Shown here: piece by piece, positions 25,085 to 33,401 of the stretch
How positions within the stretch are numbered: the stretch's first letter is position 1
How the letters are laid out: each line of letters begins with the position of its first letter
Assembly (NCBI GenBank): GCA_016213735.1
Contig: JACQZU010000004.1
Span: 1 to 49,793, forward strand
DNA length: 49,793 nucleotides
Reading direction: 5' to 3'
Source: Acidobacteriota bacterium
GTDB lineage: Bacteria > Acidobacteriota > Holophagae > Holophagales > Holophagaceae
Position numbers and translations under genes: made by a program
Notes under the pieces: generated by a model
What the model saw: only the letters and a program-made list of their open reading frames with translations
The model's database searches: none
Told to the model about the DNA's origin: nothing

Positions 25085-25301
25085 GAGGGGTCAGTCTACT
25101 GCGGTCCAGGCCCTCGCGCCCCAGGGCCTCCGCGAGGTTCAGCACCACCGAGGCGCTGGCCCGCACCGCCTGGTCGCACAGCCACCCATGCCCGCGCCCG
25201 GCCCTGCGGGCCAGCGCGATCACCGCCGCGTCCAACTTCACCGCCGCCGCGTACGCATCGAGCCGCTCGTGATCCAGCCGTTCGGTTATCGTCGTTTCCA
25301 T
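25085..25301 (-). pseudogene. Truncated four-helix-bundle (S23-type) protein gene
   Basis: It starts at ATG 25299-25301 with AGGAGG five bases upstream. It encodes the first half of a four-helix-bundle protein of the kind found in 23S rRNA intervening sequences: ERLDHERLDAYAAAVKL, then GWLCDQAVRASASVVLNLAEALGREG. The second half of the family is missing: about 70 codons in, the frame runs into the start of the Ig-repeat gene and loses similarity. I read it as a deletion remnant with an intact start. Confidence 0.65.
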
Positions 25302-25386
25302 CGAAGCCTCCTGTCTCCCGGCCGCGGCGCGCGGCCCTCGCAGAGACACGGCCGCGTGCCCCGGCTGGGAGGTAGGAGGCGGGGGA

Positions 25387-25405
25387 TATCCCCCTAGGGG
25401 GGATA
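25387..25405. promoter_or_regulatory. Palindrome upstream of the truncated gene, possible operator
   Basis: TATCCCCCTAGGGGGGATA is nearly perfectly symmetric, differing only by one extra G. It lies between the stop of the 198-residue membrane protein gene and the start of the four-helix-bundle remnant. It could be a regulator site; there is no direct support. Confidence 0.35.
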
Positions 25406-25413
25406 GCAGGATC

Positions 25414-26010
25414 CTAGCGCTTGTCCTTGGGGGTCCACCGTGGCCCCCGAGCCGTCTTGCCCACGACGGAATACCCTGCGCCGCTGGCCCAACTGGTCGC
25501 GGCTTCGACGAGGGCGGAATTCCCGCTCCGGAGCATCAGCAGGGCGATGCCCTTCTGCTCCTCGCCCTTGGCCTGCCGCAGCACCGCGATGACCAGGGGT
25601 TCGCTCCCGGGCACCGAGGCCTGGATCAGGCACCGGACCACCGTATCCCCTCGCCGCCAGCCGCTGGCGGCGTACCTGAGCAATTCGGCCTCCATGGCCT
25701 GGGGCGCCTTCGTCCCCTTGACCATGGGCTCCAGCACGGCATCGGCCCTGAAGGATTCGCAGGTGACGTAGGTGAGCAGGACCGCGAAGGGCGCGATGGT
25801 CCCGGCCGTCAGCAGGTGGCGAAGGGGCATCCGCCAGGGATGATCCTCTCCCCACCGGGAACGCCAGCCGAAGTAGATCAGCCAGGTGGCCGGGATGCCA
25901 AGGACCAGCAGGATCCCGGCGGAATCCTGGACCGGCCGCTGATCGGAATCGGCCCAGAGCGTCAGCAGGGCCAGGAGCAGGAGGAGCGCACCGCAGCCGA
26001 TCTGCTTCAT
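25414..26010 (-). CDS. Hypothetical membrane protein
   Basis: A 198-residue protein with an N-terminal signal or first helix (residues 5-20), a second helix near 31-48, and a third near 67-85, followed by a soluble C-terminal part of about 110 residues rich in small helices (ALLMLRSGNSALVEAATSW). No family was recognised. ATG 26008-26010 has GAGG nine bases upstream. It follows the zinc-ribbon protein gene by 72 bp on the same strand. Confidence 0.6.
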   Translation of the reverse strand: MKQIGCGALLLLLALLTLWADSDQRPVQDSAGILLVLGIPATWLIYFGWRSRWGEDHPWRMPLRHLLTAGTIAPFAVLLTYVTCESFRADAVLEPMVKGTKAPQAMEAELLRYAASGWRRGDTVVRCLIQASVPGSEPLVIAVLRQAKGEEQKGIALLMLRSGNSALVEAATSWASGAGYSVVGKTARGPRWTPKDKR

Positions 26011-26082
26011 CGTGGTGTCCTCAAAAGAAACCTGCCCGCCACGGAAACAACGCCATAAGCGCCCCGCTTGCTATCCCGCGCG

Positions 26083-26775
26083 TCAACGCCCCTTTGCCAA
26101 GAAGAACAGCAGGGCGAGGAGCAGCGCAGCCGCCAGGGTTCCGGCCACCAGGGCGATCCTCGCCCACATCCTCGAACGGCCCAATTTCCCTAGCCATGCG
26201 GTGAATCCCAGGTCGCAGCGCTGGCAGAGGGTCCAGTCCCCTTCCTCCCAGAGGGCCAAGGTACGCCAGTACGCCAGGGGCGAAGGATTCCCCTCCAGAC
26301 CAGCAATGGCTGCCCTCCGGGCCTCCATGTCCAGTCCCGGCTGCGAGAAGGGGTCGAAGCCTCCGGCTACGGCGTTCTGGAACATCCACTGGGCCGTGGT
26401 CTGGGGGGGGGCGGTGCCGAGGTCCGCCCCGCAGAGGTCACATCGGGAGGGCTGTTTCCAGGAGCGGGAGGCCCTCCATACCCTGCGGACCTCCGCACAG
26501 GAAGCACAGAAGGAACGGGTGTCATCTAGGCGGGGGAGCATGAGCTCCCGCTCGCGCCAGAAGCGGATTTCCTCCTTGCGGGTGCGATCGCGCTTGGAGG
26601 GGAGTCCGAAGGTCCCTCCTGCCGTCTCGCGCTCGAATGCGCTCTCCCCCATGTCGATCAGGGGCGTGAAGGGTTCGAAGCCGGCGGCCACATCCTGCAC
26701 CCAGGTCGCGGAGGGGATTTCCACGGTGCCCCCCCGCTTCAGCCTTCGACCGCATAGGTGGCATTCCACCGCCAT
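26083..26775 (-). CDS. Hypothetical protein with four CxxC motifs and a C-terminal membrane anchor
   Basis: A 230-residue protein with four CxxC pairs: CHLCGRR at the start, CASCAEV, CDLCGAD and CQRCDLG. They can pair into two zinc-ribbon-like folds. A single hydrophobic helix (about residues 207-227, IALVAGTLAAALLLALLFFL) and a short basic tail suggest a tail-anchored protein with the zinc part in the cytoplasm. ATG 26773-26775 is chosen because GGAGGG lies at proper spacing and the first CxxC follows at once; the frame is open upstream but there it overlaps an HxlR remnant. Function is unknown. Confidence 0.68.
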   Translation of the reverse strand: MAVECHLCGRRLKRGGTVEIPSATWVQDVAAGFEPFTPLIDMGESAFERETAGGTFGLPSKRDRTRKEEIRFWRERELMLPRLDDTRSFCASCAEVRRVWRASRSWKQPSRCDLCGADLGTAPPQTTAQWMFQNAVAGGFDPFSQPGLDMEARRAAIAGLEGNPSPLAYWRTLALWEEGDWTLCQRCDLGFTAWLGKLGRSRMWARIALVAGTLAAALLLALLFFLAKGR

Positions 26776-26839
26776 GGGTTCCCTCCGGGCAAGCAAACGG
26801 GGCGCGACGCACAAGTTTACCCACAGGGGAAGAATCCCC

Positions 26840-26990
26840 TCAGCCCGTCTTCCCGTACCTTCGTCGCGCGGCGTCCAGTTCGGGCAGGTGGCATTCCGCC
26901 CAGCGGCAGAGGGCGTCCAGGGGTTCCAACGGGTGCGGCCCAAGGGGCTGAGCGCGTATTCGGTGTGGGGTGGAACCACTGGGAAGACGG
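26840..26990 (-). pseudogene. C-terminal remnant of an HxlR-type transcription regulator
   Basis: On the minus strand two adjacent frames encode the end of an HxlR (winged-helix) regulator. FPVVPPHTEYALSPLG matches the VPPxVEYxLTPLG wing region. After a frameshift at about 26925-26945 a second frame gives PLEPLDALCRWAECHLPELD and ends at 26840. The DNA-binding helix-turn-helix part is absent. This is a decayed fragment, and its normal target is unknown. Confidence 0.6.
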
Positions 26991-27117
26991 CGGGCGCTGG
27001 GGAGGCCCCGTGCGAATCCGCGTGCTTGCCGCACCTCGCCAACCTCGCGTCGGCACCCCTCGGTGGCCTCCAGCGGGCATTCGACGGGATTCCTCTCGGG
27101 CGAGGGGTCCCCCAGGC

Positions 27118-27148
27118 TTTTCCAGGTCCCTGTGGGGCCCCTTATACT
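27118..27148 (+). promoter_or_regulatory. Candidate promoter of the tandem S41 gene
   Basis: TATACT (27143-27148) is a good -10 box 32 bp before the start codon. A weak -35 (TTCCAG, 27120-27125) lies 17 bp upstream. Confidence 0.4.
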
Positions 27149-27179
27149 CGACGCACAACCTCCCTACGATCAGGCCTCC

Positions 27180-29414
27180 ATGCGATTCGCGCTGCTTTCC
27201 CTGTGCCTTCTTTCCGGGCCGCTGGTGGCCCAGACCCCGGAGGTCCGCGCCCAGCGCCTTGCGGAGGCCGCCAGGTTGTGGGCCCGGGTGAAGTGGGTCC
27301 ATCCGGCCCTGGCCCAGGGGCGCATCGACTGGGACAAGGCCCTGCTGGAGGCCATGCCCGACCTGGCTGAGGCCCAGAACGACGCGGCGCGGAAGGCCGC
27401 CCTGCACAAGCTGATGGCCCCGCTGGGGGATCCCGCCTTGCGGATCGGCCCCAGGGAACAGCCCATCTACGTAAAGGCCGACCCGAAGTTCCCGCGGGTG
27501 GCCTGGCTGCCGGGAGACGTGGCGCTGCTCCAGCTCCACCAGACGGTGAGCGGCTGGGATTCGGCTTTCGCCCCGGCGGTGGCGGAGGTCAAGGCCGCCC
27601 TCGCCAAGGCGAAGGGTGTGGTGGTGGACCTTCGCCTCGGAGGACCGCCCTACGGAAACCCCTCCGACCTGGTGGACCGGGTGGTTTCGCACCTCGTCCT
27701 GGAACCCCTGACCCTGCCCGCCCCGCGCTTCCTCTACAACTACGGTTTTCCGCCCCAGAACGGGAACTCCTCCGGGGGCTACTTCAAGGCCTGGATGACC
27801 CAGGCGGCGCGCCAGCTGACGCCCGAAGCCTTGGCCCGCCCGCTGCCGGTGGCTTTCCTGGCGAACGCGTGGACCCCCATCCCGCCCTCGGTGCTGGCGC
27901 TGCAGCGCAGCGGACGGGCGTGGGTGGTGACCGAGGGCCCGCTGCACGCGGGCTGGGTGGTGCCCACGGAGGACATGACCCTGGCCGGGGGTCTGGAGGT
28001 CACCTTCAGCTCGGGGGAACTGGTGTTCGCGGATGGTTCCACTGGTTTCGCCAGCGACCGGGTGGTGGCCCAGAGCCTCCAGGTGGGTCCGGAGACCCCA
28101 GGCGTGCAGGCGGCCCGGGCACTGCTCGACGGGTCCTCCAAGCCGGGGGCCGGCCTCCCCCGGCATCCCCTCGCGCCCCAGCCCCTGTGGGCGCCGGATC
28201 CGGCCTACCCGGGCTCCACCTTTCCCGATCTCTCCCTTCGGCGGCTGGCGGTGATCCGCCTGTGGGCGGTGATGGAGGCCTTCTTCCCCTACAAGGACTT
28301 GATGGACCGCCCCTGGGAGGCGGCCCTGCCCGAATTCCTGGCCCGCATGGAAACGGTCACGGACGGCCGCGGGTACGCCCTGGCCATCGCCGAGATGGCC
28401 GCCCGCCTGCAGGACAACCATGTGTGGGTCTCCGGACCCGAAATCCGCCAGCACTACGGAGACGCCAGCCTCCCGGTCGAGCTCACCGTGGTGCAAGGGC
28501 GGGTGGTGGTCGCCCACGTCCTGGACGCGAAGGCGGCGGCGGGGGTGCAACGCTGGGATGAGGTGCTGGAAGTGGACGGCGAAGCGGTCCAGACGGCGAT
28601 CCAGCGCCTGTCCCAGCGCCTCACCTCGGCCAATCCATGGACCCGGGACCGCAACGTGGTGCACTACGGCTTCCTCGGCCGCGGCACGGACGGAAGCCAG
28701 GCCACCCTGAAGCTGCGCACCGGCGACGGTGCGATCCGGACGGTGCGGCTGCCTCGGACCAAGGCCTTCTGGCAGATGGAGGCGCCCAAGCCGGAAGGCG
28801 AAATCATCCGGATCCTGGAGGGGAACCTCGGCTACGCCGACCTGGGGCGACTGGAGCTCTCCCAGGTGGATGAGCTGTTCGAGAAGGTGAAGCACACCCG
28901 GGGACTGATCCTGGACATGCGGGGCTATCCCCACGGCACGGCCTGGACCCTCGCCCCCCGGCTGAACGTGAAGGGGGCCACCCTCGGCCCCCTGTTCACC
29001 CCCAGCCTCCAGTTCGGGGGGGACTCGGAACGGACCGCTCCCCGGATGACCTGGACCCAGAAACTGCCTCCGGGGGACGGCAAGCCCCTCTACCGGGGCA
29101 AGGTGGTGATGCTCATGAACGAGCTCAGCCAAAGCCAGGCCGAGCACTCGGGCCTCTTCTTCGAGGCTGTCTGCGACATCACCTTCATCGGAAGCCCCAC
29201 CGCGGGTTCCAACGGGGATGTCACCAACCTGCTCCTGCCCGGCGAACTCCGCGTAAGCTTCACCGGCCAGGGCGTGCGCCACGGAGATGGGCGCCAACTC
29301 CAGCGGGTGGGCCTCCAGCCGCACATCCCGGTCACGCCCACGATCGAGGGTCTGAAGGCAGGGCGGGATGAAGTCCTGGAGCGGGCCGTCCAGTTCATGA
29401 CCGCGGGCCGCTAG
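27180..29414 (+). CDS. Secreted tandem S41-type peptidase-like protein
   Basis: A 744-residue protein with a signal peptide (residues 1-18). Two similar halves follow, each with a helical start (WxxVKWVHPALAQGRIDW versus WAVMEAFFPYKDLMDRPW) and a core with a VVVDLR or LILDMR strand. The second half has a PDZ-like segment (VEVDGEAVQTAIQRL) and the S41 signature MNELSQSQAEHSG, with the likely nucleophile serine, then FIGSPTAGSNG. In the first half the equivalent stretch reads ANAWTPIPPSV, with no serine nucleophile at the expected place, so it looks inactive. C-terminal processing peptidases usually use a Ser-Lys dyad; here the tricorn-like GSPTAG form lacks the lysine. ATG 27180-27182 is preceded by a TATACT promoter box but only a weak ribosome binding site. 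Periplasmic or secreted location is likely; the substrate is unknown. Confidence 0.75.
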   Translation: MRFALLSLCLLSGPLVAQTPEVRAQRLAEAARLWARVKWVHPALAQGRIDWDKALLEAMPDLAEAQNDAARKAALHKLMAPLGDPALRIGPREQPIYVKADPKFPRVAWLPGDVALLQLHQTVSGWDSAFAPAVAEVKAALAKAKGVVVDLRLGGPPYGNPSDLVDRVVSHLVLEPLTLPAPRFLYNYGFPPQNGNSSGGYFKAWMTQAARQLTPEALARPLPVAFLANAWTPIPPSVLALQRSGRAWVVTEGPLHAGWVVPTEDMTLAGGLEVTFSSGELVFADGSTGFASDRVVAQSLQVGPETPGVQAARALLDGSSKPGAGLPRHPLAPQPLWAPDPAYPGSTFPDLSLRRLAVIRLWAVMEAFFPYKDLMDRPWEAALPEFLARMETVTDGRGYALAIAEMAARLQDNHVWVSGPEIRQHYGDASLPVELTVVQGRVVVAHVLDAKAAAGVQRWDEVLEVDGEAVQTAIQRLSQRLTSANPWTRDRNVVHYGFLGRGTDGSQATLKLRTGDGAIRTVRLPRTKAFWQMEAPKPEGEIIRILEGNLGYADLGRLELSQVDELFEKVKHTRGLILDMRGYPHGTAWTLAPRLNVKGATLGPLFTPSLQFGGDSERTAPRMTWTQKLPPGDGKPLYRGKVVMLMNELSQSQAEHSGLFFEAVCDITFIGSPTAGSNGDVTNLLLPGELRVSFTGQGVRHGDGRQLQRVGLQPHIPVTPTIEGLKAGRDEVLERAVQFMTAGR

Positions 29415-29516
29415 GACCCCTCCGGGAATGGACCCCCGGAATCGGAATCCGCCGTCCCCCCGGGGACCGGCCACCGGGGGGGAACCTCGGACCCGGTCCC
29501 CCGGGGCGCCGGGGTG

Positions 29517-30035
29517 TCAGTCCCTCACGTAGTAGCCCCGCAGGGTGATCTGGTAGTTGGGCTCCACGGAGGCGCTGGAGCCGTACCGGAACATGGGGAT
29601 GAGTGAATTGCCCGAGGGGACGCGGGTGCCGGCGGTGAGGTGGACCTGGTTCCAGACTCCGTAGGTGGGGATGTAGCCGAAGGGGACGACGATGGCGGTT
29701 CCATCGGTGCTCAGGGGCGCGCAGACCAGGATGCTGAAACTGGAGCCGTAGTAGCTCAGGGCCTGGCCATTGGGCGGGGTGAGGTAGAGGTCCGCGTCGG
29801 TCACGATCAAGGAAAGGCCCTCGGGCACCCGGTAGGTCAGGTTCGGGTACACGGTCTGGACGCCGTTGGTGACCACGTCCCAGCCCACGGTGCCCGCGGG
29901 CTTCTGGTAGCTCATCCAGACCATCTGCTTGGAGGGGACGTTGTTGTGGGTGAGGTCCTGGGCGCCGGAAGGAAGGGCCAGGGCGGCGGGCAGGGCCAGG
30001 GCGAGCAGGGCGCGGAAGGCGAGGGAGAGGGACAT
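29517..30035 (-). CDS. Secreted hypothetical protein
   Basis: A 172-residue protein with a signal peptide (residues 1-25, ALLALALPAALALPSGAQ) and a mature part that reads as beta-rich with many Tyr, Thr and Gly residues (YPNLTYRVPEGLSLIVTDAD). It contains one cysteine and no recognised domain. ATG 30033-30035 has AAGGAG at ideal spacing. It is monocistronic, convergent with the S41 gene and divergent from the nuclease/channel pair. Confidence 0.65.
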   Translation of the reverse strand: MSLSLAFRALLALALPAALALPSGAQDLTHNNVPSKQMVWMSYQKPAGTVGWDVVTNGVQTVYPNLTYRVPEGLSLIVTDADLYLTPPNGQALSYYGSSFSILVCAPLSTDGTAIVVPFGYIPTYGVWNQVHLTAGTRVPSGNSLIPMFRYGSSASVEPNYQITLRGYYVRD

Positions 30036-30397
30036 GGGGGCTCCTTGAGGGACGAAAGGGTTCGGCAGGACTCCCAAGGCTAGGCCCCTCGCCCGCCGGG
30101 GGTCCGACCGGTGGGCGCATTGGGTCCCGTACCAGTTCACCTTCGAGGGCAGGACGGATGTCCGGCTGTCCGGCCCGGGTCTTCCTCGACGGGGCGGGAC
30201 GCTGCCCCGTGCGTTGGACCCAGTGGCCCCCCGCGGTCCCGGAGCCCAGGGGGGTTTGATAGGTATGTTTCTTTCCAACAACTTTCGTTCCTCCCGCTTC
30301 GGCTCGCTCGGGGCCGGGGCGGGTCCTTCCCCGAAAAAAACATCCAGGTTGGCCAGGGGCCAAAGCAGAATGGGGCCGTCGTTCCTTTCAACCACCC
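30036..30397. other. 362-bp divergent intergenic region
   Basis: No gene. It must contain promoters for both flanking genes. A slightly AT-richer stretch lies at about 30255-30300, and a short TTGGCC-AGG-GGCCAA inverted repeat lies near 30348. I see no convincing box pair. Confidence 0.4.
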
Positions 30398-30994
30398 ATG
30401 CGCCCCACCCTGAGCCAAGGATTCGTCCTGTTGATGCTCCTCCTGACCGGAGCGAGCCTGTACTTCACCGCGGGCGTCCTCTCCTTCAAACGAAGCCTCC
30501 AGGGTCGGCCCACCGCCGCCAGCGTGAAGTCGGGCCAGCAGGGGGAGGTCCAGCGGGTCATCGACGGGGACGAACTGTCGGTGCTGGTTGGCACCGAGCC
30601 CATCAGGGTGCGGTTGCTGGGTGTCTCCGCCCCGGATGCCACCATGAACGATCCGGACATGCAGCCCGCCGGGCGGCAGACCTTGCTTTTCCTGGAGAAC
30701 AGGGTCCAGGGGCGCAAGGTGGAGCTCGTGTTCGACGAGTTCAAGCTTGACCCGCGCAAACGCCTGCTCTGTTACGTGCATATCGAGGGGAAGGACCTGG
30801 GTGAGGACCTCGTGGAGCGGGGCCTGGCCCTGTCCTACACCAAGTACCCCTTCTCCAGGCTGGGCGCCTACGCCCTGGCCGAGGATGGGGCCCGCAGGGC
30901 CCGCCGGGGCATCTGGTCGGACCCGAAATTGGTGCTGCGCGCCGAACAGCTCAAGGCCCTGTGGGACGCCCAGCGCCGGAAGGGCGACGAATGA
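30398..30994 (+). CDS. Membrane-anchored thermonuclease (SNase)-like protein
   Basis: A 198-residue protein with an N-terminal membrane segment (about residues 9-28) and a staphylococcal-nuclease-like fold outside. The motif series is VIDGDEL, IRVRLLGVSAPD, then RKRLLCYVHIEGKDLGEDLVERGLA and YAxAEDGARRARRGIW. The family's catalytic arginines have counterparts (RVRLLG and RKRLL), but the catalytic glutamate of the APE motif is aspartate here (APD), so activity is uncertain. Its TGA overlaps the ATG of the potassium channel gene (ATGA), a conserved-looking coupling. Confidence 0.78.
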   Translation: MRPTLSQGFVLLMLLLTGASLYFTAGVLSFKRSLQGRPTAASVKSGQQGEVQRVIDGDELSVLVGTEPIRVRLLGVSAPDATMNDPDMQPAGRQTLLFLENRVQGRKVELVFDEFKLDPRKRLLCYVHIEGKDLGEDLVERGLALSYTKYPFSRLGAYALAEDGARRARRGIWSDPKLVLRAEQLKALWDAQRRKGDE

Positions 30995-32052
30995 TCCGCC
31001 TCCTGTGGCTGCTGTTCGCCCGCCGGGGCAAACCGGTTCCCAGGGTGGGCGTGAAGGTGAAGGCCTTCCTGCTGTTCGCGCTCCTGCTCTGGTACGCCAG
31101 CGCGGGATTCCTGTTCTTTGAACTTCCCAACAAGCCGGACCTGGGGTGGCTGGACTCCCTCTGGTGGGCGCTGGTGACCATGGCCACCGTGGGCTACGGC
31201 GACCTGTTCCCGGTGACCCCCGCCGGTCGCTACCTGGTGGGGGTGCCCACCATGGTTTTCGGCATCGGATTCCTCGGGTACCTGATTTCCGAGATCGCCG
31301 GCTCCCTCATCGAAACCCGTTCCCGGAGGCTGAAGGGCATGCTCGACATCACCCTCACGAAGCACATCCTCTTGGTCAACCACCCCCGCCTGGACGTGGT
31401 CGTTCGCCTGGTGGAGGAACTTCGTTCCGACTCGGCCACCCGGGACCAGGCGATCTGCCTCGTGGACGAGAGCCTCCCGGAATTGCCCACCGAACTGGAA
31501 TCGGCCGGTCTGCTCTTCGTGAAAGGCGACCCGACTCGGGAGGAGACCCTGAAGAAGGCCAATGCCGCCGGCGCCAGCCACGCCATTCTGTTGGCCAAGG
31601 ATCCCGCCGACCCCCATTCCGACGACCGCAATCTGGTGACCACCCTGGTGCTGGAACGACTCAACCCGGGCCTTTTCACGGTGGTCGAGGTGCTCAGTGC
31701 AGGCAAGATCCGACAGGTCGAACTCGCCGGGGCCGACAGCGTCGTCTGTGCGGCGGAGCTCGCCTCCGGTCTGATCGTCCAGGAACTGCAGGACCCGGGC
31801 GTGAAGGCGATCATCGCCGACCTCTGCAGCGACACCGCCGGTCACCAACTCTATTTCATCCCGGTCGAGGGTGCGGAGGGCCGGCGCTATGCCGACCTCG
31901 TTCAGTGGGGGGTCAACCACCAGTGCGCGGTGCTCGGGTACCGTCGCGGAGGGGAGACCCGGCTGGCCTGTTCCGCGGAGGAAGGCCTCGCCCCCGGCGA
32001 CCGGGCGGTCCTGGTGGCCGCCGACCGGCCCGCTTCCCTTCGGCTCGGCTGA
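30991..32052 (+). CDS. Two-helix potassium channel with RCK-type regulatory domain
   Basis: A 353-residue channel. TM1 (about 25-46), a pore helix and the selectivity filter TVGYGD (about residues 68-73), TM2 (about 84-108), then a cytoplasmic RCK/TrkA-N-like domain of about 150 residues and a C-terminal TrkA-C-like portion. It resembles Kch/MthK-type channels, in which nucleotide or ion binding to the RCK gates potassium flow. The RCK glycine motif is degenerate (LVNHPRLDVVV in place of GxGxxG), so nucleotide binding is doubtful. It is translationally coupled to the preceding nuclease-like gene through ATGA. Confidence 0.88.
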   Translation: MIRLLWLLFARRGKPVPRVGVKVKAFLLFALLLWYASAGFLFFELPNKPDLGWLDSLWWALVTMATVGYGDLFPVTPAGRYLVGVPTMVFGIGFLGYLISEIAGSLIETRSRRLKGMLDITLTKHILLVNHPRLDVVVRLVEELRSDSATRDQAICLVDESLPELPTELESAGLLFVKGDPTREETLKKANAAGASHAILLAKDPADPHSDDRNLVTTLVLERLNPGLFTVVEVLSAGKIRQVELAGADSVVCAAELASGLIVQELQDPGVKAIIADLCSDTAGHQLYFIPVEGAEGRRYADLVQWGVNHQCAVLGYRRGGETRLACSAEEGLAPGDRAVLVAADRPASLRLG

Positions 32053-32106
32053 CTCCCGGGACGCCCACCCCTGGAAGCGACCGCGCCGGAGGCTTGAGTT
32101 TGGCCT

Positions 32107-32328
32107 TCATGGAATGAAAGGGCCCCGCTTCAGGGTCGCCTGCCGCGGGGGCGAATCCCGGGCGAGGAGGTCGTCCAGGTTGTGAAATCCGCCCCATCCC
32201 CGGGAATCCAGACCATACTCCCTCGAAATCCCGTGGTGGACACCGGGGAACCCCGGACCCCAAGCGTCCCCCAGCCCCCACAGGGGTCGGACCCGCGGGA
32301 TGTCATAGCCCACCAGCCGCTTTTCCAT
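32107..32328 (-). CDS. Possible small protein of 73 residues
   Basis: An open frame from ATG 32326-32328 to TGA at 32107, preceded by a GGGGAGG tract. Codon third positions are GC-rich as in real genes here. The product is rich in Gly, Pro, Trp and Arg (VRPLWGLGDAWGPGFPG) and matches no family I know. Its start lies only 13 bp from the divergent OmpA-like start, leaving no room for two promoters, so it may be spurious or its transcript may begin inside the neighbouring gene. Confidence 0.35.
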   Translation of the reverse strand: MEKRLVGYDIPRVRPLWGLGDAWGPGFPGVHHGISREYGLDSRGWGGFHNLDDLLARDSPPRQATLKRGPFIP

Positions 32329-32341
32329 GGAGGCCCTCCCC

Positions 32342-33175
32342 ATGACCCATCCCCTCCGGCCCTTCGTCTTCGCCTGGATGTCCCCGCTCCTGCTTTTCGC
32401 ACTCGGGGACAAGCCCGGCTGCAAGGACCACCCCCTTGTCACGCGGATGCCGGGCTACGAGATCGTGTCCTGCGAGAGCAATGCCTTCGGCACCCATCGA
32501 TTCAACTCGCGCGAGGGGGGCGACCTGAAATACCTGAACCCCGAGGGGAAGCTCACCGAGTTGAAGTACAGCCTCCCCTCGCCCCAGGCAGGACAACACC
32601 TGTCCAAGGTCACGCTGGTCCGCAACTACCAGAACGCCCTCCGGGCGGTGGGAGGGAAGGTGATCTACGACAACCCGGAGGGAGGCATCACCGTCGTCCG
32701 ACTCTCGAAGGAAGGCCGGGAAACCTACGTGGAAGTGAAACACTACAGCACCACCTACACGCTGGTGGTGCTGGAGCAGGGCGCCCTTGAACAGGCGGTC
32801 ACGGCCTCCCACATCACCACGGCCCTCGAGGCCCACGGCCGGATCGCCCTCTACGGCATCACCTTCGACTTCAACAAGGCCGACCTCAAGCCCGATTCGG
32901 AGGCGGCCCTCAAAGCCATGAGCGAAGTGCTGAAGGCCTCTCCCGATCTGAAGGTCCACATCGTGGGTCACACGGACAATGTGGGGGATCACCTCACGAA
33001 TCTGAGGCTGTCCAAGGCGCGGGCCGAATCGGTGGCTGCGGCCCTGACCGGACGGTTCGGGATTCAGGCCTCCCGCCTCAGCGCGGAAGGTGTCGCGGCC
33101 CTGTGCCCGGTCGCCACCCAGGCCACGGAGGCAGGCCGGGCCCTCAATCGGCGAGTGGAAATGGTCCGGCGCTGA
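32342..33175 (+). CDS. OmpA-family periplasmic protein
   Basis: A 277-residue protein with a signal sequence (about residues 1-24). A middle domain of about 130 residues (YEIVSCESNAFGTHRF onward) is seen in other OmpA-type proteins. The C-terminal OmpA domain carries the peptidoglycan-binding pattern: TFDFNKADLKPDSEAALKAM, VGHTDNVG, LSKARAESV, then GRALNRRVEM. It probably ties the outer membrane or a complex to peptidoglycan. ATG 32342-32344 is chosen because the GGAGG just inside an upstream ATG (32327) serves as its ribosome binding site. Confidence 0.87.
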   Translation: MTHPLRPFVFAWMSPLLLFALGDKPGCKDHPLVTRMPGYEIVSCESNAFGTHRFNSREGGDLKYLNPEGKLTELKYSLPSPQAGQHLSKVTLVRNYQNALRAVGGKVIYDNPEGGITVVRLSKEGRETYVEVKHYSTTYTLVVLEQGALEQAVTASHITTALEAHGRIALYGITFDFNKADLKPDSEAALKAMSEVLKASPDLKVHIVGHTDNVGDHLTNLRLSKARAESVAAALTGRFGIQASRLSAEGVAALCPVATQATEAGRALNRRVEMVRR

Positions 33176-33401
33176 CCTTGCCTCCCCGGGACAGGGGCGC
33201 CCTCACCGTCCCGGGGGCATCCAAGGCCCGGGTGGAGGACCGACCTTTCAGGCATCCAGCTCCGCCGCGATTTGCCACGTCTTCAGCAGGAAAGCCGCGA
33301 AGGGGCCCCGGGAGCGCCCCTCTCGGCCCGCGCCTCGGCGTCCCTCCGCCCCTCCACGGTGGATCCCCCCGCCCCGGCCCCTTCCGGGAGAGAAGCATCC
33401 C

